A stretch of 64,000 bases of DNA from Candidatus Methanomethylicaceae archaeon (GTDB taxonomy: Archaea; Thermoproteota; Methanomethylicia; Methanomethylicales; Methanomethylicaceae), in the NCBI GenBank assembly GCA_026414165.1, contig JAOAJN010000004.1, positions 1-64,000 of the forward strand, given 5' to 3'. Both the position numbers and the translations under genes were made by a program. Numbering within the stretch: the stretch's first letter is position 1; each line of letters starts with the position of its first letter. Under the pieces are notes generated by a model. That model was not told the DNA's origin and did not search any database. It was given only the letters and a program-made list of their open reading frames with translations. Shown piece after piece: positions 7,234-14,691 of this stretch.

Positions 7234-7707
7234 ATGAAAGGATCATACGCAATCATACTCAGACTAAACCGACATTCAAAACTGGAGATCGGCAAAAACC
7301 AATTCAACCTCAACCCAGGGGTCTACATCTATGCAGGCTCTGCCTTCGGTCCAGGAGGGATAGTTGCCAGACTGCGCAGGCACTTAAAAACCTTCACAAC
7401 TGGTACTACAAAAAAGCACTGGCACATAGACTCCTTTCTTAGACTTTCCACAGCTTTTATTAGTGTATATGCCAGCTCCCCCCAAAAAATGGAGTGTGGA
7501 ATTGTGCGGTCTCTGAAAGAAATGGGCTTTAAAACGGTTCGAGGCTTTGGGAATACTGACTGTAGGTCAGGGTGTGGCGGTCACCTCGTTTTCATGGGCG
7601 ATCTGGACCTGCAATCTGCGACTCAAAGAGTTATAGCAGCTTTTGAGAAAATTGGGCTTGAGGCAACTTTGGAAACTCGAGCCTTCAAAGATTATAATTA
7701 TAAATGA
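7234..7707 (+). CDS. GIY-YIG domain protein, DUF123 family
   Basis: A 157-aa single-domain protein. It shows the DUF123 version of the GIY-YIG nuclease fold: VYIYAGSA (about residues 30-37), the conserved Arg in ARLRRHL, KKHWHIDSFL in the middle, and a Cys-rich C-terminal segment (TDCRSGCGGHLVF). DUF123 domains occur alone or fused to endonuclease III in archaea, and DNA processing is presumed but unproven. It is monocistronic. ATG 7234 fits the family N-terminus. Confidence 0.9.
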   Translation: MKGSYAIILRLNRHSKLEIGKNQFNLNPGVYIYAGSAFGPGGIVARLRRHLKTFTTGTTKKHWHIDSFLRLSTAFISVYASSPQKMECGIVRSLKEMGFKTVRGFGNTDCRSGCGGHLVFMGDLDLQSATQRVIAAFEKIGLEATLETRAFKDYNYK

Positions 7708-7828
7708 TTATGGTTTGTGATTATAACTGATGTTCGCTCTATGGGACAAATCAGTCATGCTGTTTGAGGGATTCAGTAAAAAGCACTTTCAACGAAAGCC
7801 GAGCAAAACTATGACCTTTCCAAACTCC

Positions 7829-8656
7829 CTACCAAAAAGCGAGGACTATCCTGAATACAAAATCCCCAGCAAGGAAATAAAGCACAAATCCCGCAAAGAG
7901 AAAAACTATCATCGGTATAGCTGGCGTAACCCAAACATATCCCTCGCGCATGGTAGCCTCTCTTCCCTTATTCTCCTCACCGAGCAAGTTTGAAGACCTC
8001 TCTGCTGAATTCCCTTCTACATCTTTCTCCCCTACTGCAGCACCCTCTGCCAAGTCATCAACCTTATGAATAAACCTGAAACCTATTGTGCCGTCTTTCC
8101 TCGTTTTCTCCATCGGGTTAAAATGAACAGACTCTGCTGTTGAGACTTTCACCCTTATTCCTATCAATACCGCCACCAGCTTTTCCCACCATCTCGCAGC
8201 AATTCCTGAGAAGAGCGCCCCTCCCCTCAAGTAAAACAAAAAATTCCATAGTAGGCACGCTGGTATCAGCAAGAGAGAGAGAATTATCCCATTGCCCAAC
8301 ACCGTGAGCGGGAAGAAGGGCGATGCTCCGATGAAACCATAATGTGGCAGCGGAAAGGCGGCGGCTATCATCGCTAGCGCTTTGGCGTCCGCTCCTCCGT
8401 ACAGGCCTGCGTAATATATGCCGAACGCCAGTGCACAGGAGAATATCCCGCTCAAGAGCGCCAGCATGTACGGGTAGCCTGGCGTCATGAACGCCTCTAT
8501 GATCGTCAGTACAAGTCCAAGTGGTATAGAGATGCCCCAGATCTTGTCGCTCACCTCCCTACTCCTGACGTCTTGGATCGATGCCAAGAGTAGCGCCCCA
8601 CTAACAACCATTATTTTTATCGCAAAAAGTGCATCGAAAATCCACAATGAGATCAT
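7829..8656 (-). CDS. A24-family prepilin/preflagellin peptidase
   Basis: A 275-aa polytopic membrane protease that would cleave class III signal peptides of archaellin- or pilin-like proteins. The two catalytic aspartates are seen: D29 in SIQDVRSR and D90 in the GxGD-like motif YGGADAKAL. About six to seven hydrophobic segments are visible, plus a long polar loop at about residues 165-235 before the last pair. That loop is longer than in FlaK or PibD. A TTTTAAAT box lies about 30 bp upstream of the ATG. No pilin genes are present nearby. Confidence 0.88.
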   Translation of the reverse strand: MISLWIFDALFAIKIMVVSGALLLASIQDVRSREVSDKIWGISIPLGLVLTIIEAFMTPGYPYMLALLSGIFSCALAFGIYYAGLYGGADAKALAMIAAAFPLPHYGFIGASPFFPLTVLGNGIILSLLLIPACLLWNFLFYLRGGALFSGIAARWWEKLVAVLIGIRVKVSTAESVHFNPMEKTRKDGTIGFRFIHKVDDLAEGAAVGEKDVEGNSAERSSNLLGEENKGREATMREGYVWVTPAIPMIVFLFAGFVLYFLAGDFVFRIVLAFW

Positions 8657-8764
8657 CCCAATTACTTAATGGGGTTTTTATTTAAACTGATTTAAAAGAT
8701 TAAGCCTCTTACCCAAATTCTGCTACCAACAAAACCCGCCTATATTCTCAAACCGCACTGCACT

Positions 8765-9325
8765 TCACTTACACATATTCACGAAGTTCTTCAGAATATC
8801 TTTACCCTTCGGCGTCTCCGCCACCTCTACGTGGAACTGTACACCGTATATCTGCTTTCTCTCGTGTCTAAGCGCCTCAACATCACAGTAGTCGCTCTTT
8901 GCGAGGACTCTGAACTTGCCTCCGTCCACCTTAACCTCGTCGTTATGCGAAGCCCATGCCACAAACTCGCTCCCCACCCCTTGGAAGATCTCATCAGCCT
9001 CGATAACCCTTATCAATGTCCTCCCATACTCTGGTCTCTTCCCTTTCACAACCCTCCCTCCCAGCAGCAACCCTATGAGTTGGTGGGATAGGCATATCCC
9101 AAGCATGGGGAAAGCCCCTCTATCTACTATCTGGGGCAGGTTCCCAAACCTTTCCATACCGTCGTTCACGCTGTGGGGTCCTCCGCCCATCACGAGACCG
9201 TCAACATCAAGCTCTTCCAGTCTTACCTTAGGCGTCACCATCCAGCTCTCTACCCCGATCTCCTTCAGGGCCCTAACTATCAGGTGGTTGTACTGCCCTC
9301 CCAAAAACACAACAGGGATCCGCAT
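8765..9325 (-). CDS. guaAA: GMP synthase, glutamine amidotransferase subunit
   Basis: A 186-aa class I amidotransferase that releases ammonia from glutamine for XMP to GMP conversion. The nucleophile is C78 in GICLSHQ, and the rest of the triad is H165 and E167 in GVQFHVE. In archaea this subunit is separate from the PP-loop subunit, and here that subunit lies directly upstream with 12 bp between genes. The length matches the family. Confidence 0.95.
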   Translation of the reverse strand: MRIPVVFLGGQYNHLIVRALKEIGVESWMVTPKVRLEELDVDGLVMGGGPHSVNDGMERFGNLPQIVDRGAFPMLGICLSHQLIGLLLGGRVVKGKRPEYGRTLIRVIEADEIFQGVGSEFVAWASHNDEVKVDGGKFRVLAKSDYCDVEALRHERKQIYGVQFHVEVAETPKGKDILKNFVNMCK

Positions 9326-9337
9326 AAAGACCCTCTT

Positions 9338-10561
9338 CTACTCATACTCCACTGTCGCAGGTGGCTTTGAGGTTATGTCGTAGAAGACCGAGGAGACTCC
9401 ACAGATCTTCAGCAACTCTTGGCAGAGCCTCTTCAGAACTTCCATTGGAACACGGTACGGTTTCGCCGTCATAAAATCTCTAGTCTCCACAGCCCTTACA
9501 AGAACTGCGTACCTTTCACGCCTAACGCCGCCCGATCCGATTACTCCTACAGTACTCTCTCCCAACTTGTATACCGCCCTGACGACCTCTCCGTCTTCAT
9601 GTATTATTCTCTCTGGTAAAGTGAAAAGTCTCTCCGTCTCTACCTCCCCTCCGCTCACAACGGCTATTTTGCCATAGGCTCTATTGTCCCCCTTTACACC
9701 GGTCGCCCTACATTTGAAGTATTCAACCTTCCCTCCCGGCAAGATCTCCTGAACCGCCCTCTCAACCGCTGGGCTGGCAACCACTCTCTCGTCCTCCACC
9801 ACCGCCGCGAAGTACTGGTTGGGTGTTGGTTTAAGACTACCGAGAGCCCTCTCCACCGCTAGGGTTGCTCCCCTCAGGACCTTCAGCTTATCCTCCCTAA
9901 CCTCCCCTATACACCTGACCAACAGCCCTGGTCCCGGAAAAGGCTGCCTCTCAGAAGCCTCAAACCTCACGCCAAGATATCTAGCAACCTCCCTAACCTG
10001 ATCCTTGTAGAGTTCCAGCAGCGGCTCAAGCAGCCTAAATCCGTACCTCTTCACAGTGTCGAAACCCAACTGCTCCAGAACGTTATGCTGCGTCTTTATT
10101 CCGCCTGAGGTTTCTATCCAATCGGGTGCTATCGTCCCTTGGATCAGCACTTCGCACCCTTCCTTTCTCGCTTCTTTGCTCAGTACCTTGTAGAAGGTTT
10201 CCCTGAAGGCGATCCGCTTCTCCTCAGCGTCCTTCTTCCCCTTCAGCGCCTCCATAAACCTGTCCTTTACGGAGAGTACCCTGAGAGGTAGCCCAAGGGA
10301 TCGGAGCATCTCGCTCACCTCTTGAACCTCGCCCTCCCTCATGAACCCCGTGTCCATAAAGAAGCAGATCAGCCTCCCTCCCAGAGCCCTGTGCGCCAAA
10401 ACGGCACACGTGGTGCTGTCTACGCCGCCCGAAGTTGCTATTGCTGCCTTGGAGCTTCCAACGAACTCTCTTATCTCCCTGACCTTCTCCTCAACAAAAA
10501 CTGGCGGACTGAACGTACCTGAGGTTATATTATAGCCCCCCGGAGAGATACTCTTCAGCAA
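9338..10561 (-). CDS. guaAB: GMP synthase, PP-loop ATPase subunit
   Basis: About 407 aa. It adenylates XMP and transfers ammonia from the amidotransferase subunit. The PP-loop SGGVDST follows the conserved start region FVEEKVREIREFVG. The C-terminus ends VYDITSKPPATVEYE-like, as in the family. The domain is longer than the ~310 aa common in archaea. The start is uncertain: no ATG, GTG or TTG lies between TTG 10561 and the conserved domain, yet the likely TATA box (TTTAAAAT, about 10568-10575) predicts transcription from about 10546. TTG 10561 is given as the nearest canonical start. Confidence 0.9.
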   Translation of the reverse strand: MLKSISPGGYNITSGTFSPPVFVEEKVREIREFVGSSKAAIATSGGVDSTTCAVLAHRALGGRLICFFMDTGFMREGEVQEVSEMLRSLGLPLRVLSVKDRFMEALKGKKDAEEKRIAFRETFYKVLSKEARKEGCEVLIQGTIAPDWIETSGGIKTQHNVLEQLGFDTVKRYGFRLLEPLLELYKDQVREVARYLGVRFEASERQPFPGPGLLVRCIGEVREDKLKVLRGATLAVERALGSLKPTPNQYFAAVVEDERVVASPAVERAVQEILPGGKVEYFKCRATGVKGDNRAYGKIAVVSGGEVETERLFTLPERIIHEDGEVVRAVYKLGESTVGVIGSGGVRRERYAVLVRAVETRDFMTAKPYRVPMEVLKRLCQELLKICGVSSVFYDITSKPPATVEYE

Positions 10562-10565
10562 ACTT

Positions 10566-10582
10566 AATTTTAAACATAACCA
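10566..10582. promoter_or_regulatory. divergent promoter, guaAB / phosphatidyltransferase
   Basis: The AT-rich block around AATTTTAAACATA carries TATA-like sequence on both strands. It lies 25-30 bp before the AIP synthase ATG at 10607 and just upstream of guaAB. Confidence 0.4.
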
Positions 10583-10606
10583 TAGATACCACTGAAAGGT
10601 GGAACT

Positions 10607-11173
10607 ATGCTCAACAAAGTGAAGGCTAGCGTCTCGGCTGCCATAAAGCCCGTGGCAACTTCCATGGCGGCTCTGGGTCTCTCCCCGAACCATGTCACCC
10701 TAATCGGCTTTGTGGTCTCTATGGCATCTGCTTACACTTTCTTCGCTTCTAATGCTTTATTGGGAGGTCTTCTACTATTGCTAGCAGGTCTCTTCGACGT
10801 TCTTGATGGCGCCGTCGCCAGGGTCTCGGGAAGGGTGACCAAATGGGGCGGAGTCTTGGACTCGACACTCGACAGGTACTCTGACATTATAATCATCTCT
10901 GGAATCATCCTAGGAGGTCTTTGCGACACCTTCTGGGGTCTTCTTTCCATAATGGGCTCGGTTATGGTGAGTTATGTCCGCGCCAGAGGAGAAGTCGAGG
11001 GCGTAAAGCTCTCCTCAGTCGGACTGATGGAGAGAGCCGAACGGATGGCTCTCATATCCATTTCGGCCATCATTGGCTACACATGGGCGGGTATTATTTT
11101 ATTGGCGATCCTAACAAACATCACGGTCTGCCAGCGCCTAATCCACGTCAGGTCATCCCTCCGTGGGCTCTAA
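10607..11173 (+). CDS. CDP-alcohol phosphatidyltransferase (archaetidylinositol phosphate synthase type)
   Basis: A 188-aa integral membrane enzyme that joins CDP-archaeol with a polar head group, probably inositol-1-phosphate. The family signature is complete: D64-x2-D67-G-x2-A71-R72-x8-G-x3-D85-x3-D89. About five to six hydrophobic segments are seen. ATG 10607 is preceded by AGGTGG. The 3' end overlaps the convergent PadR gene by 21 nt. The substrate assignment is from family resemblance only. Confidence 0.88.
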   Translation: MLNKVKASVSAAIKPVATSMAALGLSPNHVTLIGFVVSMASAYTFFASNALLGGLLLLLAGLFDVLDGAVARVSGRVTKWGGVLDSTLDRYSDIIIISGIILGGLCDTFWGLLSIMGSVMVSYVRARGEVEGVKLSSVGLMERAERMALISISAIIGYTWAGIILLAILTNITVCQRLIHVRSSLRGL

Positions 11174-11482
11174 CATCTTAATTATCTTCTTAAGAAATTC
11201 CCTTCCTGCCTCCATCGTCTGGAGCCCCTTCTCAGTTATCCTGTAGTACCTCCTGACCACGTTGTCCGAAGCGCCCTTCTCCTGCCTAGACTCGACCAGG
11301 CCCTCCCTCTCCAGCCTGTACAAGACCACATATGCCGTTATTGTCGCCGGCTCAAAGCCGAACCTCTCCCTTATCCTCTCTTTTATCTCGTAGGCATAAA
11401 GCGGCCTCTCCCTGAGCAGGCTGAGTATGTAGATCCACAGGTTCTCCTTAGTGACCTTCTCCTCGAGTCGCCTGAGCGCCAC
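11153..11482 (-). CDS. PadR-family transcriptional regulator
   Basis: A 109-aa winged-helix protein. The PadR features are the N-terminal helix then LSLLRERPLYAYEIKERI, a recognition helix region (TITAYVVLYRLEREGLV), the wing with RRYYRITEKG, and a C-terminal dimerisation helix. It is last in the rps26e-trmY-padR operon, 3 bp after trmY. Its ligand is unknown. Confidence 0.88.
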   Translation of the reverse strand: MALRRLEEKVTKENLWIYILSLLRERPLYAYEIKERIRERFGFEPATITAYVVLYRLEREGLVESRQEKGASDNVVRRYYRITEKGLQTMEAGREFLKKIIKMLEPTEG

Positions 11483-11485
11483 GCT

Positions 11486-12061
11486 TTAATCCCCGATACT
11501 CATTTGGTCCAACTCATTATTTATAATCACTATGCAATGGCTGGCTAAGTATGAGAAAGGACCAAGGCTCAGCCTCTTTGCACCTACCTCATCGAGCAAT
11601 TTTTCCCCCTTTTCGTCTATACCTTTCTGGTCCCCTAGAATAAATATGGGATTTTTTCCGATTATCGATCTGTCGAGGTCTTCGCCCTCCTCATGAAGGT
11701 AGTACAAATTCTCTCTTGGCAGTTCGCGGATCAACTTCTCAAAACTCTTCCTCTCCACTCTCACCCCTTTCGTGGTTCTGCCTGCGAGCGCCTCGCGTAG
11801 GACCTCCGCGGCTCCGACCTCTCCGATCACCTTTCTCTCAAACTCTCTCCCATCTATAGTAAAGGTTATGGGTGGGTTAGGTGGCCCTTCTAGTACTATT
11901 GATAGTATGGCGTCCTTTCTAATACCGCGTGGGGTGGCAAAGGTCGCTATAATGCACCTAGCGATTAGGTCCATCCTTCCCCCGCTTCCAGCAAGGGACT
12001 TTAGAGAAAAGTCAGGGGCGGTGCGCCCCTCCGAGGACTTTAAAATAAAAGTCCTTACCAA
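11486..12061 (-). CDS. trmY: tRNA (pseudouridine54-N1)-methyltransferase
   Basis: A 191-aa SPOUT methyltransferase of the archaeal TrmY family (formerly DUF358), which makes m1-pseudouridine at tRNA position 54. The characteristic N-terminus is visible (RTFILKSSEGRTAPDFSLKSL, in part) with SGGRMDL and EGPPNPP. The SAM-binding knot region comes later (IFILGDQKGID, LSLGPFSYLASHCIV). It follows rps26e by 12 bp in an operon of translation genes. Confidence 0.93.
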   Translation of the reverse strand: MVRTFILKSSEGRTAPDFSLKSLAGSGGRMDLIARCIIATFATPRGIRKDAILSIVLEGPPNPPITFTIDGREFERKVIGEVGAAEVLREALAGRTTKGVRVERKSFEKLIRELPRENLYYLHEEGEDLDRSIIGKNPIFILGDQKGIDEKGEKLLDEVGAKRLSLGPFSYLASHCIVIINNELDQMSIGD

Positions 12062-12073
12062 AATTTTCTACCT

Positions 12074-12361
12074 TTACTTTATGGGCTTGCTTACCTTCCT
12101 CTCTTCCTTAGCCCTTACCTTGACCACCCGCTGGAATATCGCACATGATACGCAGTAGTACTTGGTGACTACCCTCCTGTAGATCTGCGCTCCCTGCTTG
12201 GCAAGCTCCTTTGCCAACTGGGGGTCAATTATAGAGACGGGCTTCGTAACCTTTATGACCTTATCTCTGGGCACCCATGCCCCACAACCATCACACTGAA
12301 TCCTCGAGGACTTTCCTTTGTCCCCCTTACTCCTGCCTCTGCTCTTCCTCTTTTTTGGCAT
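12074..12361 (-). CDS. rps26e: 30S ribosomal protein S26e
   Basis: A 95-aa ribosomal protein. The start at 12361 gives MPKKRKSRGRSKG, a typical S26e N-terminus. A longer frame up to 12397 would add an atypical leader. Zinc ligands are seen in CDGCGAW and the CVSC pair (YYCVSCAIF). S26e is found in TACK and Asgard archaea and eukaryotes but not usually in Euryarchaeota, which makes it a useful taxonomic marker. It is first gene of an operon with trmY and padR. Confidence 0.95.
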   Translation of the reverse strand: MPKKRKSRGRSKGDKGKSSRIQCDGCGAWVPRDKVIKVTKPVSIIDPQLAKELAKQGAQIYRRVVTKYYCVSCAIFQRVVKVRAKEERKVSKPIK

Positions 12362-12397
12362 CTTTTTGATCCTCCATCGTATCAAGTGGTTAGACAA

Positions 12398-12681
12398 ATT
12401 GCTTATTAAAGTTATTTATGCCAAAATTTAGCTTTTCTCATCTAAAGGTGCATTTTAGAACAAGTTTCTATTCAATCTTTACATCATTCCGACCAGACTC
12501 ATAAATCTTTAGGCGAGTTTTTGACTTCATATATTTCATAAATAATTATGTGATAATGGAGCGTCAAGATTTTTTTTAAATTAAAGCCATTCCAAAACCT
12601 CTGGAATTTTGTACTCGATTCTAGGGCTATTGTGCCCTAGGGCTATGCGCCTCTATGGTCCAAGGTTATAGGATTAAGGTT
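12398..12681. other. AT-rich spacer with two hairpins
   Basis: Between rps26e and the UspA gene. Two perfect inverted repeats are close together: ATTCCA/TGGAAT (12589-12607) and CTAGGGC/GCCCTAG (12621-12640). They lie just downstream of the UspA stop on the minus strand. They may be 3' structures of that mRNA, but there is no T-run after them on that strand. Confidence 0.4.
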
Positions 12682-13083
12682 CTAAAAGATCGTCTTCCTT
12701 CTCTTTACAATTAATACGTCACAAGGTGCATTTCTGACCACATATTCCGCCGCACTTACGACCAGGCGCCTCTTTATCCCCTCTTCCCCTAGGCTCCCCA
12801 TGACTATGAGATCTGCATTCAGCCTGACTGCCGCTTTCACAATTGCACTGCCAGGATCGTCCTCCACGATCCTGGAGTCGAACTCCAGTCCCGCGGATTT
12901 AACTATCTCCTCAGCCCTCTTTATGAGCCTCTGCCCCTCATTTATCAGTATATTGTCATGGCGTGGAACTGGATGTATGCAGGTGATCTTTGAGTTGTAG
13001 ATCTTTGCAATATTTGTTGCTTCGAGAAGCGCCTGCTCACTTATAGGCGAAGAATCAAGCAGAACCAAGATGGCCTGTATCAA
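12682..13083 (-). CDS. UspA-family universal stress protein
   Basis: A 133-aa single-domain protein of the ATP-binding UspA group. It starts with a strand (ILVLLDSSPISEQAL) and ends with the nucleotide-binding segment VMGSLGEEGIKRRLVVSAAEYV, where G-x2-G is present. The usual G-S after nine residues is V-S. The C-terminal strand is CDVLIVK. It is transcribed divergently from an ion transporter, 90 bp away. Universal stress proteins are often paired with transporters. Confidence 0.9.
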   Translation of the reverse strand: MIQAILVLLDSSPISEQALLEATNIAKIYNSKITCIHPVPRHDNILINEGQRLIKRAEEIVKSAGLEFDSRIVEDDPGSAIVKAAVRLNADLIVMGSLGEEGIKRRLVVSAAEYVVRNAPCDVLIVKRRKTIF

Positions 13084-13172
13084 CGACCCGCACCTTTATT
13101 TAATAGTTAAATTTGGAGTACTTAATACTAACCTCTGCCAAACCTCAAAGCCTGCCACAGGGGTCTGCAAAG

Positions 13173-14417
13173 ATGAGCCCTCTCCAACTTCAGGTCCTCC
13201 TGATATTCCTTCTGGTCTACACCCTCATAGTTGTCAGGAGGGTGGGGAGGATGAAGTTCGAGGTTTGGACAGCCATGCTAATTGGGGCGATGGCACTCCT
13301 CGGAACTGGAGCAATAACTCTTGAGGGCGCCTTTCGCGCCATAAACATGGATGTTATTCTTTTCCTCTTTGGAATGTTCTTGCTCACTGAGGTCATGGCT
13401 CAGGTAGGTCTTCTCCAATACATAACGGTGCGTCTAATAAGACTGGCAGGAACCCCGTCCAGATTACTCTTCATAGTCATATTCTTCGTTGGCATCGCAT
13501 CGGCATTTTTCGTAAACGACGCCGTAGTCCTGTTCACCACACCTATAGTTCTGGCCGCGTGCTCAATCGCGAAGGTTCGCAAGACCCCTTACCTGCTAGG
13601 GGTGGCTCTTTCATCGAATATTGGCAGCGCCCTCACTCCCATAGGGAACCCTCAGAACGTACTGATAAAGGTGGAGTCTGGAATTAGTTTCCTCTTCTTC
13701 TTTGAGAGGATGGCAATCCCTGTCATTTTTGGACTGATCTCGGAGTATTTTGTATTAAAAACCCTTTACAGGAAAGACCTTAAGATGTTCGCAGGGGACA
13801 TCCAGGAGGTCCGCTCAGAGATGCCTAGTAAGCAAACATCTTACATTGTTGGCGCGATCGCCTCTGCAACACTTCTTTGTTTCATATTATCTGATCTCCT
13901 AGGCTGGTCGATCTCACTTGTTGCGGGCGTAGGTGCGACGGCAGCTTTGCTGATAAGCCCTGACAGGAGGGATGCTCTGAGGAGGGTTGACTGGGGCAGT
14001 CTGATTTTCTTCTCATCCATGTTCATAGTCATGGAATCTGTTAGTAAGAGTGGTCTGCTGGATTCGTTCATTCAGCCCTTCCAGAGCACCCTCCTTTCTT
14101 CAAACAAAACCTCGCTGCTTTCCATATTCTCGATCAGTTTGATTATGAGTCAGATAACTTCGAATGTACCATTCGTCGCTCTGATGCTCCCAATCTTCAA
14201 AGGAGGGGGAGCATCGCAGGCGGAGTGGCTCGCTCTGGCGGCTGGTAGCACTTTAGCAGGGAACCTAACATTACTCGGAGCCGCGTCCAACATTATTGTC
14301 TTGGAGGCTGCTGAGCGCAGAGGTGAGACTTTTTCATTCTTAGAATTTGCGCGGTCGGGCATCCCAACCACTTTGATTACGTCGGGCATCTGTATTGTCT
14401 TCCTCTCACTCTTTTAA
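13173..14417 (+). CDS. ArsB/NhaD-type transporter (IT superfamily)
   Basis: A 414-aa polytopic membrane protein with about 11 hydrophobic segments. It shows the two-fold layout of the ArsB/NhaD/SLC13 group: a re-entrant region near FFVNDAVVLFTTPIVL and SALTPIGNPQNVL in the first half, and SNVPFVALMLP plus LTLLGAASNIIVLEAAE in the second. The substrate (arsenite, Na+/H+ or an organic anion) cannot be told from sequence. ATG 13173 is preceded by GGGGT, and an upstream in-frame TTG at 13113 would add a leader that is not membrane-like. Confidence 0.85.
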   Translation: MSPLQLQVLLIFLLVYTLIVVRRVGRMKFEVWTAMLIGAMALLGTGAITLEGAFRAINMDVILFLFGMFLLTEVMAQVGLLQYITVRLIRLAGTPSRLLFIVIFFVGIASAFFVNDAVVLFTTPIVLAACSIAKVRKTPYLLGVALSSNIGSALTPIGNPQNVLIKVESGISFLFFFERMAIPVIFGLISEYFVLKTLYRKDLKMFAGDIQEVRSEMPSKQTSYIVGAIASATLLCFILSDLLGWSISLVAGVGATAALLISPDRRDALRRVDWGSLIFFSSMFIVMESVSKSGLLDSFIQPFQSTLLSSNKTSLLSIFSISLIMSQITSNVPFVALMLPIFKGGGASQAEWLALAAGSTLAGNLTLLGAASNIIVLEAAERRGETFSFLEFARSGIPTTLITSGICIVFLSLF

Positions 14418-14691
14418 GAAGGCTATTTTTAGAAAGCGAGTCAAAAAGTACTGTCTGTTATTTATATCCTCTTTGTTACTCTTTTAACCTTATTTAGAAA
14501 CATTTACCAACAAAAAGATCATTTCTTAAAGTGCCTTTATGTATTCTATTTCGATCAAGAATTTAATACTTACATATATCTGCTCTTCTTAATCAAGGAG
14601 ACCTGCTGTCTTTTCGCATCCACTTATTTTATCCCTTTATTATAAATCGTTTTGAATTCATAGCTTGAATTCATATTTTGACTTTTGGAAA
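14418..14691. other. AT-rich spacer
   Basis: Between the convergent transporter and ATPase genes. It is very AT-rich. An 11-bp direct repeat TTGAATTCATA occurs twice in tandem near 14650-14675. No gene or structured RNA is visible. Confidence 0.5.

Noticed and set aside
7730-7993. Plus-strand ORF of 87 aa
   Set aside because: It runs into the 3' end of the clear A24 peptidase gene on the other strand and shows no protein-like pattern.
12589-12640. Two inverted repeats as a terminator or small RNA
   Set aside because: The stems are short and there is no T-run after them on the relevant strand. C/D box motifs were not found, so they are mentioned only as spacer structure.
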